A DNA stretch of 64,000 bases, from positions 23,991,681 through 24,055,680 of the forward strand of contig OU612071.1 in the NCBI GenBank assembly GCA_914767715.1. The letters run 5' to 3'. The position numbers and the translations under genes were made by a program. The first letter of the stretch is position 1; each line of letters starts with the position of its first letter. This document shows positions 35,591-48,536 of this stretch, one piece after another. The DNA comes from Membranipora membranacea. Lineage: Eukaryota; Bryozoa; Gymnolaemata; Cheilostomatida; Membraniporidae. The notes under the pieces were generated by a model. That model worked only from the letters and a program-made list of their open reading frames with translations, was not told the DNA's origin and searched no databases.

Positions 35591-37431
35591 TAAAAAAAAT
35601 AGTCAAATCCATTTGCTTAGGGGTCAAATGAATTTTAAGCTCCAGAGATCGAAAGATATTATTTTTAAGCAGTTAATTAATTTATGAAAGCATAACAGAG
35701 GGTGCTCAGAATTTTCTGCTCCAGGAAAGGTAGTATCTTACCTATGCTAAGGAAAAATTTCAAGAGGCATATGATTGGCGCTGGCTTTTGCAACCTACAG
35801 TCTGCACTGCTAGCGATCATACTTTTTTAGCATTCCAGCTGTCACTCAGTTTCTAATGATAAAGTTGTTTCAGATTTACTTGATATATAAATACAATGCC
35901 CTAGTTGGGATAAATTAAGCAGGATAATTATGATATAAAAAAAAATTACTAAAGATAACGGCAGATGTCGTATATTCTTCTTGAAGTGATGCAAAAACGT
36001 TCAGATCCCCTCCACCATTTGTCAGCGAGTTGTATAAGAAACAGTTGTGGGCAGATTCATTCGATTGTGACTCAAAGTTTTATCCCCGACATTTTGACTG
36101 CATTGGGCAAATTTTTGCACAACTGATAACAGATGCGCTGAACATTGTCTGCTTAGGTATGTTGTCAACACTAAATAACACAAACACTGCCTCTCTTCTG
36201 GCTACATTTGTAAAGTACAGAATAATCAGCATCAAAATTCTCATAAAGCTCATTTTCCCCATGTTTGCCTGCGGCAAGGGAACTCATAAAATGGGCTAGC
36301 GAACAAGAACACCAACCTCACAATGTGTGATCTCTCTGGTAAGTACATCTAATAAAATTATATATATATATATATCTAATACCGCTTGTGATGCAAGCCA
36401 TGGTTATTGATTTTCTTAGGATGAGATCATGTAACGCTATCTCGACTCTGGTCCCAATATTGACCTGATGTTCTAACAATGTGTGAGCAATGCATCAGTC
36501 ATTTGTGAGTGAATTGGGAAATGCAAAACTGCTTCAGCCTCTCAATGACCCCACTGCTAATCTACACAGTAATCTAATGCTACATTCTCAATCATTTCTC
36601 ATATTATGCTCCCTAAAATTAACTATTCTTCGCTGTGCAGACTAATATCAGTTGAAACATCTGGTGGAAGCGTATGTGTTAGCTGTAACCACAGCTACAA
36701 ATCCAAGGCGTCACACAGGCAGTTGACATTATTATAATTGAAGATTCACATGACCCACTCAACAGTTCAAAGGCATCAGATCACCATATTAATTAAATCT
36801 ATGTAACTGGTTGTAAGAGCGTGTCATTTAATTTGAATGAGGAATTGAAATCCCAAATCAATGTTTTAATCTCCTGATTACCAGCCTTAGGGAAGACTAT
36901 GTTTTGGTAATGTTCTGTCTCAAACTCCCAACTCTCTGCTTTCATTAATTTCAAACCCATAGGAATTTACAGTAAACATTAAAGTGTTTGTAAAGTAACA
37001 GGTTACTTGGTATCATTTTTGAGCTTGGAATGAGATTTAAACAGCCGTCATACATTCATTTGCATGAAAAATAAGTCTTCAGGGTTACTTGGTTTGGTAG
37101 GTTTGGGGGTTATAAGTTAACACTATTGAGCTGCCTACTCATGCACAGCCCAGCTTGTCCAGGCGATTGGTAATGAGCCTATTATTGGGAAATACAGTAA
37201 TATTAGAGACAATTGTGGTTAGATAACAACTTTTGCAAATACATGACAAAGTCACTCACAAGTCTGACGATGACATAAAAGTTCAAAAGGATTTGTATAC
37301 ACACTATTTAATGAGTTGAGACTGCTAATCAAAACATCCTTCATCTCTGTTATGAGCCCATGTCGAAGATGAGATTAGAAGAACCTCTGTACCAAAGATT
37401 ATAAATACTGACTGTACATTACAATCAATGA
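35591..37431 (+). other. No recognisable gene; (TA)n at about 36358-36375
   Basis: Short open frames on both strands at 36030-36300 overlap one another and show no domain. A short TA microsatellite follows. Nothing else is supported. Confidence 0.4.
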
Positions 37432-37806
37432 CTATGACCCATTCCCTGTCCATAGCGAGTGACTTTTATTTTCAGGCCGCAGCGCTTTTTTGCTCTGTTT
37501 GAATAAGATTACACTGTAGCAGTGGATTCTTCCTGCTGAAAAAGCCTTGCTTATTTCAGATTTACCTAAAAATGGTCCATACAATGCTTTATGGTTTGTA
37601 CCAAATCTTGTGATGATATCCAACACTAGCCCCCCCAAAAAAGATTCATACTGATGAAATAACTCAAAAACTTGACAAATTAATTTCCTAAGTGACTGAT
37701 GTGTGCTTTGACATAGGTTCTCATATGGCCTGCTGCACTTAGTCAGTAATATTGATAGTCCATGTTTAGACGTGCTGAGTATCTGTGATGCACAGATGGA
37801 CAAGAT
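37432..37806 (-). CDS. Candidate exon of an unknown protein
   Basis: The minus strand has a good acceptor (TATTATTTTACATCAG) just before 37806. It is followed by 124 sense codons to a stop at 37432-37434. The composition is protein-like (QSLRKLICQVFELFHQYESF is an amphipathic helix). I do not recognise the family, see no donor or partner exons, and cannot tell a real terminal exon from a chance open frame. Confidence 0.25.
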   Translation of the reverse strand: MLSICASQILSTSKHGLSILLTKCSRPYENLCQSTHQSLRKLICQVFELFHQYESFLGGLVLDIITRFGTNHKALYGPFLGKSEISKAFSAGRIHCYSVILFKQSKKALRPENKSHSLWTGNGS

Positions 37807-39116
37807 CTGATGTAAAATAATATAGAAAGTTTCTCAAGGTATCTCACTGCTAACACTATTATCAATACTCCTTTTTAAGAAGCAGTCAAATTCATTTACA
37901 TATTCATCACCCTGAAGTCCGGAATAACTAGATGACAAATTTATTTAGTTCAATTTACTCTGTGACTTGTTAATTCCAGTTTTTGATGTGAACAACAAAG
38001 TTTCTCCGAGAAAATATTGTGTTCCAAACATCAGAATATTTGCAAAAATTGTTGTAAAGATTCTCAAAACTTCAAATCACTCAGTATTAATCATCGCATG
38101 CTTTGGATTTTAACATCATGCTAATGCCTGAAATTTCGAGATTTAAAAAGAAATTATTTTAGATTTCTGTGCAATTTAGAATAACATACATTCTACCGTG
38201 TAAATTTTGAATCTTCCATTGAAATTCTATTGAAAGCCACTAATCATAAAGCATGCGGGCTGAAGACAGAGTTTGATTGGAATGTCATATCTTAGTATTT
38301 ATAATCTTTGATACAATCGATGTAGCCGCAATCTCATTTATTCATCAAATAAATATAAACAAAACCTTGAAATACTTTAGCGATGTATTGATCTGCCTTT
38401 ATATTGCCAATTTCTATCTCGAGCAGTAACCATGGTTAACAGAAAATGTTGTATCTGTCAAAGCACTGTGGGTTATTTCAAGTGGCTGAAATCATACAGA
38501 TTTAAACTTGAGTGGTGGGACTACCTCAGGGATATTTTCCCTATGATAATCAAATGGACTCGACGTTGATTTGCTATTATTGCCTCCTAAATGATTTTCA
38601 ATCTCGCTCGCACTGGATCTGTTAATCTCCATGTAATTTTCACTCTCGCTGTCGGATGAGCTAGAGTTGTAATTCTTGCCATGCTTGATTTCTATCGATT
38701 GTTTGCTTTGTCATTCAATTATGAAATTTTATACACTATCCCATTTTACCAGCTAAGCCACATGACATGGGACAGATTAACTTTGCATTGTATTCACTCA
38801 TTCATTCAACAGATAAAATATGTGTGGTTTGATATTGTATAGGGAATATCAAAACCACTGTGTCATAACAAAATGTCTTACTTACGAGATACTGTATATT
38901 CCCATTACAATCTAAGGTACTAAAAAGGTACTTTTTTCAACAAGTGATCACAACTCCAAAGGAAAAAATAGTACCTTTTTAGTACCTTCTCATCCCAACT
39001 TTGAGGGCAAATAAGTCTTAACTGGGCCACAGGCTGCCTTTGGACATAGCATAATGTTCTAAACTAGACTGAGAGCTCTAGAATGATACCAAAAAACCTG
39101 ATCTTTTACAAACACT
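37807..39116 (+). other. No gene seen; small inverted repeat at 38914-38988
   Basis: AT-rich, without open frames of note. Confidence 0.4.
38914..38988. repeat. 75-bp hairpin-forming inverted repeat
   Basis: Arms AAGGTACTAAAAAGGTAC plus a T run pair with the inverse at 38962-38988 around a 23-base loop, with one or two bulged bases. This may be a tiny foldback element. Confidence 0.6.
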
Positions 39117-39341
39117 TTAAACACAATATGCTATAATGTTACTCAGTTCACTATCATGAAATCCAAAAATGAACATGTGCAAGCATGTTTTAGCGTTTGA
39201 TACACTGGCACAAATTAACTCCTTCAGAGCAATTGCCGTCGGTGTCATAAATGTGGTGGACCTACAGCGCCCATGAACTCCCAAACTGGGGTCACCATCA
39301 CGTTTTTCAATGATGCTCCTGCTCGATTTCATAGGATTTTC
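39117..39341 (-). CDS. Candidate exon of an unknown protein
   Basis: An acceptor-like GGTTTTAACAG on the minus strand precedes 39341, followed by an open frame (ENPMKSSRSIIEKRDGDPSL and on) to a stop at 39117. It lies on the same strand as 37432-37806 and could belong to the same decayed or real gene. Family unknown. Confidence 0.2.
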   Translation of the reverse strand, partial: ENPMKSSRSIIEKRDGDPSLGVHGRCRSTTFMTPTAIALKELICASVSNAKTCLHMFIFGFHDSELSNIIAYCV

Positions 39342-40023
39342 CTGTTAAAACCTTTGAAATTGACTTCGTATGTTACATTACCTTGAGGAGGGAGTCTGAC
39401 ATTAAAACATTAATGAGAGCATGATATTCAAGTAAATCAAATACAGATTGGGAAGGGTTTTGTGAAAATTCCTTTCAAAGTAATCTGCTGTAGAGAACAC
39501 TTAAAAACGATAAACAATATATAAAGTGTGACTGATCATGTATAATCATCCAATGTGAAGCATCCATTGCAACTAACGCATCAACTTGATGCTTCATTCA
39601 CATCTATAAGCAAATAATTTAACCTTTCGAGATTTATTAATTATACAGTGTAACCACGAAATAAGTAAATTACTAATAAATGGTAGTCATCCTAAAATTT
39701 GTCCAGCATGCCGGCAACGATATATTCACAAGAACCCTACCAATTAGCCCCTACACTTCAGAAGTAATGAGCATTCTGTAATTACAACGGAACTGATGAG
39801 GTAGATTGAGATTTCCTACATGGGAGTGCATAACTCACCACCATTAATTTTTAGTCAGCCTGTTTTTATTCACCTCATTGAATGTATACAATACCACCAG
39901 ATGTATGAATTGGTGCCTGTAGGATGTAGTAACCTAAGTTATACTCAGGGCATATAAGGTAATTTTGTGAACCCGAGTTATCTCCACATCTCGAAAAGGC
40001 CAAAATTCATATAAATTATAAAG
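39342..40023 (+). other. No gene or repeat recognised
   Basis: AT-rich non-coding sequence; nothing supported. Confidence 0.4.
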
Positions 40024-41357
40024 CGAAAAACTTCTTTTGTGGCTGGCATAAAAATTTATCAAGCTACAGACCTCAAATTTTCAGGACACACTCACAAACT
40101 GTGTATTTCTTTGCCCCCCATGAAAGTGGAATAATTGCATACATAAGCCGGCAGCAGGGCAGCAATTTATATCATTTTTTAACCGTTTTCCGTAAAGCTT
40201 TCGATATGTTGGTAGATATTTTCCTTGTTTACTAAAGAAAATAACCACTATGTTCCTCAGAAGATGAGCAATCCAATGATATAAAAATTTGTGGTGTCAG
40301 ACCATTTGAAGCCATGCTGCTGCTCAAAAGAAAATGTGCTTCTACATTATTTTATTGATTTGCGATGATTTAGCTGTGCACAAATAATATGCTGAGTGTG
40401 TGTGTATTCATCATCAGTAATGTAATGTAATTATTGTAATACAGAATTCATGCTCCACTAAATTTAAGGCGGACACTCTTATTTTGATACAACATGTCTG
40501 TGTAGCTCAGTGGATAATTCTCTATTTCGTCAACGCAGAGCTCTGGGTTCGAGTTGGTGCCAAATTTTTTAAACTCTCAATATGGCTATAAATCATAATG
40601 ATTGTAAAGAGGAATCCTTTTTTGTTGCAAACAAAATAAGTTGTCGAGCTACAGACCTCAAATTTTCAGATCATACTCAAAAAATGCCCGCCATGAAAAT
40701 GGAGTAGTTGCATACATATGCCGGCAGCAGGGCAGCAATTTTATCATTTTCAAACTGTTTTCACCAAAGCTCTCGAAATGTTGGAAGATGTTTTCCTGTT
40801 TTACTAAAAAAATTAACACATGTTCCTCGGGAGATGAGGAATCCAATGATATAAAAATTTGTGCTGTCAGACCTTTAGAAGTTATGCTGCTGCTCAAAAG
40901 ATAATTTGGCTACACATTGTTTTACTGATTTGTGATGCTTTAGAAAAAGCTTCTTTTGTAGCTGGCATAAGAAAATATTGAGCTACAGACCTCAGATTTT
41001 CAGGACACACTCACAAACGGTGTATTTCTTTGCCCCCCATGAAAGTGGAATAATTTCATACATAAGCCGGCAGCAGGGCAGCAATTAATATAATTTTTTA
41101 ACTGTTTTCCATAAAGCTTTTGATATGTTGGTAGATATTTTCCTTGTTTACTAAAGAAAGTAACCACTGTGTTCCTCAGAAGATGAGCAATCCAATGATA
41201 TAAAAAATTGTGGTGTCAGACCATTGGAAGCCATGCTGCTGCTCAAAAGAAAATGTGCCTACACATTATTTTACTGATTTGTGATGCTTTAGAGAAAGCT
41301 TCTTTTGTAGCTGGCATAATAAGCAATTATTGAGCTACAGACCTCAGATTTTCAGGA
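40024..41357 (+). repeat. Three copies of a ~330-bp repeat plus the start of a fourth
   Basis: Units begin CTTCTTTTGTAGCTGGCATAA, then GAGCTACAGACCTCAGATTT, GCCGGCAGCAGGGCAGCAAT and a CCAATGATATAAAAATTTGTG box. They lie at about 40024-40375, 40620-40940, 40945-41290 and 41292-41357. The first two are separated by about 240 bases holding a tRNA-like sequence. Open frames on both strands of the second copy are broken in the others, so this is a DNA repeat. Confidence 0.75.
40495..40565 (+). ncRNA. tRNA-like sequence (tRNA pseudogene or SINE head)
   Basis: It shows TAGCTCAGTGG (A box) and GGGTTCGAGTT (imperfect B box) at tRNA spacing, and CTCT/AGAG in the anticodon arm. The acceptor stem does not pair well, so it is probably a pseudo-tRNA or a SINE remnant. 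Confidence 0.45.
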
Positions 41358-41365
41358 CATACACT

Positions 41366-41690
41366 GAGTTTCATGCCCCATATATCATTACCCAACCAGC
41401 AACATTATTGTATAATTAACCCTGCCTGCCAAATAAACTACATTCTTTATTGCTATTGTATTGTTATAGTATAATCCTTTACAGTTCTAGCCCAGTTCTA
41501 GTCAATATTATATAATTGGATTGACATTGTATTCAATGAGTTTGTATTTAGATGACCGGGCAAGTTAGCTGCTACAATGAAAGCATTCCATTCGAATTGT
41601 CCTCCTCACAATTTTTTTAAGCACAGAAAACTCTTAGTATTGAGTATGATGAGCCGACAAAATACCTATGTTCAAATCTTCTGTGTTGTA
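41366..41690 (+). repeat. Solo copy of the sequence found at 55951-56340
   Basis: Shares ATATATCATTACCCAACCAGCAA, TTGTATTTAGATGACC and AAGCATTCCATTCGAA in the same order with the region just after the THAP/DDE relic, but lacks the tRNA-like insert present there. It is either a fragment of the same transposon's 3' end or an independent short repeat. Confidence 0.65.
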
Positions 41691-41998
41691 CTGTAGGCCT
41701 ACCCTAAGCTATATCTTGTGCAATCTGAGAATGTAGGCAGCAACTGCATAAATAGAATACATCAGCTAAATTATGCTAGCAGAATTATCACAAAACATTG
41801 CTACTAATAAAAACGTACAACATCGCTCACCAGTTGAGCGAGGATCTACTTTGAATTAATCGCCCTACATGCCTAAGTGGAGAAAAGTGGCGAATGAGGC
41901 CATATTCTCCACAAAACTACCGAAAATATGCTGACTGATGCTAGAAAACATACTTGGTGTCAAAGCATGCAGTATTAATACTGATTATTGGCATAGTC
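41691..41998 (+). other. No gene seen
   Basis: Short AT-rich spacer before the TTAA-flanked element. Confidence 0.4.
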
Positions 41999-42002
41999 TT
42001 AA

Positions 42003-44058
42003 TCTACGCTCCTTGGGATTTTTGAGATTGAATGGCTCTGAGCAAGGATTTAGCTCTGAATGCTATGGTATGTGGGTAGAGAGAGGCAAAAGTAAATCTA
42101 TTGTAAACCTGGTATACATTCATTACCTGTCTACAAAGGAGCTCTTGATGTTAAACTTTATCATTCCCAGCCATCTCAGTTATATGGTGTACAGGAAGCA
42201 ATTGTGGCATTTTTCTCTCTCACTCTTGGATGGTAGTTCCCTAGCAGGTGTTGGCACTAGTACAGATAGTATTTAAATGTTAGGCTAGTGACAAGACACT
42301 AACGTTTACAGTAATACATTTTAAGCTGTCAGCTTGTGTGCCACAAGCAGGGAGGTTAGCCTTTAACAGGCATAATGACTTAATTACCTCAATATTCCTT
42401 GTCAAAATTTTTAATTATCGAATTAATTGTCGCTGGTAGTTAATCCTACACACACATTCCATTGCACTTGTAACAAGTCATCATGACACACTTGTGGAAT
42501 TAGAGAGACAGGATGTCATCGTAAGCTGACCTAACTTCCTGTCTTTTGCTGCTGATAATGAATGCGATGAGTTTTTAATTTTGCGAATGTACATGTTTAC
42601 AATGATGGTTGTTTTGGTGAAAGTACAATCATGATCATTCTTTGACAGAAGAGTGAGGGGGCGGGAAGTTTTAACCTTTTATGAAAAATACTAGATGGTT
42701 GACCAAATTCCATTTGTATATTTTCATCAAATTATTTCACCGAACTCTGCTTCCAAGCTCATCATAGTACAGAGTAACTATGCCAAAAATGAGATTGCTT
42801 TGCAAAAAATCTCTTGCGCCCTTATTATCCGGTATTTGCAACTATGTTTCATTGATTTTCCTCTGCTACTTGGTCAACTACAAGAGCTGAGCCAGACACA
42901 ACATACAGTGGTTGTATCTGGCTCAGCTCTTGATAAACTGCTGCTAGCTCATTACGATAATCTGTGTGTTTACCCAAAGGGTTAACCATTTTTAAATCTA
43001 CTGGTACCTTTTAAGTTCTGTGCAGGTTGCCTATGAATGCCAATGTCAACAAAATTAACATTCTGACTGGCTTATCTTGATTATGACTTGATGGGTAAAC
43101 AACTTGGATAACAACAATCCATCCAATTATGCTTGAACTCAGATGCTTGGCTAAGATGTTGATGTCAAGTAAAAGGTAAACAATTGGCAAATAGACACTG
43201 AGAATCTTGTTCAATTCACTAAGCTAATCCCATTGAAAGTGATCAGGCAGATTGAACTTTACATTGTAGCCATTGAATGCATGCATTGAAAAGTTTGGTG
43301 TGTTGAAAGTTCTTTCAACCTAAAGGATTATCAATGAATATCAAGACTGATTTCACCAACCTACTCCAGATTAATACAATTTTCAACTAAAATGGTTTAA
43401 TTTTTTTAACATTTCATTTCAGATCAATTGCATGTAATTGAGTGATGTGGCTAGTAACGGGCAAAACAACATCGATGCATCAGTTCCATGTGGTCTACCA
43501 AATACATTTCCTAGAAGTTTCGACCATTACGACAGGATTTCCACAATGCAGCTATAGTCTAGAGTTCCAATCAAGGAGTACTTTTACTCCTTGTTCCAAT
43601 CATTTCAACAAATTCCTGCCAAAGGAATACCCACACTGATATTTATTCTGTTATATATGAGACCGGTAGCTTAGACAGGCGGCTGGGTTGCCAGATTAGG
43701 GGCTTGTAGGGCCATTACATCAGTTAAGATTTAGAGCGATAAATAATTGCCTGGACAGTCTTGTAGCAGATAATCTTTCAAAGCTATCAGCTTAATATTA
43801 TCGCCTGCATTGATATATTTAGAATTTACAGTGACCATCAGACATTCCGTACAAACGAGTTCTATTGTGTCATTGAACTATAGGTCTGTTTGATCAAGAA
43901 GTAACAGGGGAAGCTGTTACTCCTTGGTTTGATTTACCCTTGCTTCTCTCTACCCACATTCCATAAAATTCAGAGCTTGCGCTCCATGCCCAGAACATCT
44001 TCAGCCAACAAACAGCTAATGAAAGCCATCCGCGCTAAAAAATCCCAAGGAGCGTAGA
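42003..44058 (+). mobile_element. 2056-bp non-autonomous DNA element with TTAA flanks and ~100-bp inverted ends
   Basis: Both ends read TCTACGCTCCTTGGGATTTTT inward and are flanked by TTAA (41999-42002 and 44059-44062), the target duplication of piggyBac and Kolobok elements. The inverted ends continue to about 42098 and 43931, the right one with about 30 extra bases; both include ATGTGGGTAGAGAGA. The inside has no long open frame, so it is non-autonomous. A strong hairpin lies near its centre. It is inserted at the left edge of the old repeat 44063-45010. Confidence 0.7.
42881..42932. repeat. 52-bp hairpin inside the TTAA element
   Basis: Two 22-base arms (CAAGAGCTGAGCCAGACACA and on) pair with one mismatch around an 8-base loop ATACAGTG. 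A stable RNA hairpin would form in either orientation. Confidence 0.75.
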
Positions 44059-44062
44059 TTAA

Positions 44063-45010
44063 CCCTTAGTGTGTCATCTATATAATCCCTCTGGTTAGCT
44101 ATTCTTGTTGAAATTCCTAAAAATGATAAGGGGTTGTAAAAATTGATATATCTTAAAATCTAGAGGGTGTAGAAGGAAAGTTTAAATAAACTTCTTCTAA
44201 ACAAGATTCCTGATCTATCTATATAACTTTTAACCACCCAGCAATAACAGAAATGATTGATGAGGTATTGAAACACACAAAAAAGTGTACAACTAGACTT
44301 ATTTTGTATATATCTGAACACAAATACTCTCACAGGTCTTACAGAGTCATAATTTGTACCACTGGACAGGGAGTTTTGTTTAGATGAGAAATAAAGAAAT
44401 AACTAACTCTTTACGAGCAATGATACTAGCATGGTGATGATTATAGCAAGGAGGGTTCAATATTAGCAAAGTTTATGCAAGCAGTGCCATCGTACTATAA
44501 TCCTCTATCAATTGGTAAGCTGCTTTGTACTAATTTCTAAAAATTATTAAACTGCCTTGTACTAACTACTAACCAGGATAGTAGTCTTGGACCTCACTAA
44601 CCAAAAAATGTGTACTAGCAGCACCGATTCCCACCTAACTGCAACCCTCTATGAGCCATAAGAAGCTTAACACAGGGATAAACCGACTTGTAAATTTGCC
44701 TGCCATTGCTAAACACAATGCCTGAGAAACCATTCTGTGATCAATGAAGAGGGAGTTCATTGCTGTGATCAAACCTCAATATGTATGTGTGCGCTATACA
44801 AATGACACTTCTTGTTTCGGACATACAGAGGTAGACCAACCCTCTCACCAACCTCAACCGGACTCACCCACACAGTTCAGTGACAACCGACAACCAAATC
44901 ATCTAATGATATATGACAAGATGTAAGATCAGTGCATCAACATGAACCTAGTGCTCAGCCTATTTGTCGAGTGATGAACCTTTTGATCATGTTTTGGAAA
45001 TGAATTGAAA
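44063..45010 (+). repeat. Diverged copy of the old repeat at 5105-5890
   Basis: Collinear with 5105-5890 with many substitutions and indels, from GTGTGTCATCTAT to CAGCCTATTTGTC. It shows that this part of block X is an older dispersed sequence. No gene. Confidence 0.65.
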
Positions 45011-48000
45011 GCTGTCTATTTTAAAAAACAAGTCGTACTCATTGTACTCTTAAATATAACTGATATACATGTTAATCCACAGTAGGAATACCTGCATTGA
45101 ACTAAAGTTCACTGATACCTGAATAGGATGCAAAGCATTGGAATGAAAAATTATGAATAATCGACGAGGTGAGAACAATAAACTGTCCAAAAAAAAATTG
45201 AATCCGTAGAAAATACTAAAAAGTTTAGATGTTATTCTTGCATATGTTAACCCACAAAACATTGGCATTCACAATCAACAACCCTAGAAGGCCTCCTGCG
45301 ATTGTCAACAGGATAATAATATACCAGTAGGCGCAAGAAATGCCCTAAAGTCAATTGATATATCAATACAAATGTGAACACTGAACAGCTTGAAACTTTG
45401 ATAAAATGAGAGCATGTGCCCATCCCTATCAATTATCATATGGGGAAAGTTTATGTGGCACTACTTCATGATCTATCGATTCAACAGTGTGCAGTGACAA
45501 CATAGTGCTGCGCAGATATAAGAGTGTGACTTTTGTGACAGTTCACTATCGGAGGAGGTGCTCATGGTGCATATTTGATGTGTCATGACTGGTGTCCGCT
45601 CTATACCAGCATGAGTCTCAATTATAGTCTGAAAAGAAGAAAAATGTATATCAATCACCGTGTCATACTTTCAGAGCGATTGTGGCTAAATTAGGGGGAG
45701 GGTGTCAACGTGTCGCTGGCTAAAGTATCCTCAATTTGATATACTTGGTATATTCGATATTTACCGCAACCCATCACCAAAAAAAACTATATATAATACC
45801 GTCTAAGTGATGTAGCAACAATCATGAATCAGAGGATTACATTGTTTGACATAATAATTTTGCTGGTGACTCCCAAAATATTGATAGATAAGCATTGGTG
45901 ATCATTCAAGCCCATACATACCTTGGGTGGGGGGGGGGGGGGGGGCTATTTGTCCCTGGTGTCTTCACAACTTCAGTTCCAAGTGTAACAAAGAGAGTAT
46001 CAGCAGAGTGTGCTTCTTTGAAGCTGGAGTTATTGGTGGTGGGTGACAAGGTGTGAGAAATCTGCTGAGTATGATGCTCTGTCGTATATCTTCTGAGTCA
46101 CTGTCTCCATTCTACGTTCACTCCTCCAAATAGTAAAACTGTAAAAAATAATCTTGTATGTAGAAATTTCATGATGTGAAGTCAAAACAACGGTAAGATT
46201 GTTGTAGAAAAAATTATGTGCGGAGTTTGGGACACCATATATGAGTATATCTGTGAGAAATGACCTCCTGACAGCTATCTATTGTATGCCGTCTATAGAA
46301 TATCATGAAGCTATGACTGTCCACTAAACTCCGAATTGAGATGTATGTAGGCCCACGCGGCCACATCAAAACAGCACTTTTTGAAGTACCATACTATCAC
46401 AAAAGACAAAAGTATGCAAAGCGAAAGCAGATATAATATATATAAGCTCAGTGTCAGGCCCAAGGTGAAACAACATTAGCAAATGCTCACTCCGATGGTT
46501 TGTTCAAAAGCTTCAGGTGTCATACAATAACCCCCCCCCCTAATTCCCTTCTAACAGAGGCACTGTTGAAGTTTAGATCAGAGTACACAATATGACGCAA
46601 AAATCATGGCTCAGAATAATTCATTTTAGCAATCAGGAGTGGGGAAACTTTTCAATATGGAGTAGCGTTGGTTGGGTGGTTGGCCATCAATAATGTTAAG
46701 TTGGTTGGATGAAGACATATTTCTTCTTTCTTTGATCCAGAATCATTACAAGTTCTGTGATAAATGCCTACATTTCAAGTTCCTCCCCTTTTACTGGTGA
46801 CACCAGAAGCGAATCTAAATGCAGAAAAATTGGATAAAACGATAGGGATAATGACATAACATACACTGTGACATTGCATTGACTAGATTGGAAAGCAAGC
46901 ACTATGTGCTCGACATCTACTTGACTCTTTGTTAGGTTATTTACTGAGCATGGTGACAAAAAGTAAAACATTCTCTACCTCAAGAAAAATTTTAATCTAA
47001 TTTGCATATATTTGGAGCTGCTCCTCCTCCAGCCATCAACACAAGACAACATCGTTTTACTTGGATTTTACTAGGACTGGAGCAACCGGAAATGCAGGGG
47101 TGAAAATATTTTAATTGACATACAACTTATATTATAATCATGTGGGAATTTGCCAACAGCATTTACAGCCATGTTTTTTTTATTGTTATTCAGCAGACTG
47201 TTAGTACTGCAATGGTTGTCTGCACTTAGTTTTTGTAATAGAGGAGAACTCCGAAGGCACTTGGGTGCCTTTCTCAAGAATTGGATGTGACAACCCTGTC
47301 ACAACCATCCAATGAGCTCATTAAAACCCAAGTATCTTAAAACTTTGAACGTGAGGTCACCCACTGGAAGTTAATGTCAAGTGACGGAGTTGAGAAAATG
47401 TTGGCTAGCCATAATTTTATTACTTCAAGCCATTTTCTCGAAATGCAAACTTTTCCTATTGAACTAACATTACTCCACTAGAGAAGCCCCATCATGTAAG
47501 TGGGGTCCAATGGTATTGAAGTAACTCACGGTTTAATCTTCTGGCAAGTTCTGGCGGGAAGCCATGGTTTATTAACTTCTGAATACCATCAAATCATCTT
47601 CTGATCTAAAACCACATATTATATATATATACGGGTGTGAATATTGAGTTTTTTGAGATATTCATATATCACACTCTAAATACAATAGGACGATAAACTT
47701 GATATTACATTATATTCAGGATAGTTGTCTAAAGATGATTTGCAGTAAATTACTCCTCTAGCGGAGGTGGGAGTCTATATGAAGAAATGAGAGCAAATGT
47801 TAGCTTGCTTTAAATGTAGCTATTTGTGAATTTTCCCTGCTGCATATACTTAACTCTCTTAGGGTATACACAATGTTACATTGACTGCCAGCAACTCACA
47901 TTTCTGCACATATTATATAATATATTGACTATGGACCAAATTTGTTTCCCCTGAAACAGCTGAGGTCGGCTCAACAAATATGAATGGCTGAGGATGAATT

Positions 48001-48396
48001 TTTTTCGCAATTCTTAGTTTTGGATTTTTTTACCAGATGTATTATTACTGATGAAAACCGTGTAAGCCCTCTTTATTTCACCCTATCTAGATATGAAGTT
48101 AGGGCACTGAGATCATTGCATTTGGAGCCGGATTCTAACATTTTAACAAATTACAAATTACAAAACACTTAAAAACCAAAATCACAATCTGATCGCTCAC
48201 CAGGTGAGTGAGCAATACCTGCTAGGGGTCTCACTTTCAAAACGTTCAGTCAATGATTGAACTATATACATTCTGAGCGAGCGATTTGGGAGTGATGTTG
48301 TCTACTTGAAAGACCAAGTGGGCAATAATTTCGAGTGATGCGATAGTGATAATTTGCTTTAGTAAAGTATCGCTCTTTCTAATTGAAAGACACCCC
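45011..48396 (+). other. No gene recognised; homopolymer tracts
   Basis: AT-rich sequence with a G run at about 45929-45945 and a C run near 46531-46540. Short open frames on both strands (for example 46768-46971 minus) show no domain or consistent splice signals. A short sequence near 48105-48175 loosely resembles 49630-49710. Confidence 0.4.
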
Positions 48397-48536
48397 TGAT
48401 TGGCAAACTACAGAAGGCTACTAGTCGTGATAATAACTAACAGTTACTAGCTAGACCTCTTAGTTAGTCTACTCATTCTTCACGACTGAGTAGTAGAGTA
48501 CTACTCTACTACTCAGTCGTGAAGAATGAGTAGACT
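48397..48536. repeat. Short repeat ending in a near-perfect 71-bp palindrome
   Basis: 48466-48500 and 48502-48536 are perfect inverses (35 bases each) with one base between. The left half and the preceding ~70 bases (TTGGCAAACTACAGAA, ACTAACAGTTACTAGCTAGA) recur at 51611-51730, where the palindrome is not complete. Confidence 0.85.

Noticed and set aside
36030-36300. Overlapping open frames on both strands
   Set aside because: No domain, no splice support, and mutual overlap suggest chance.
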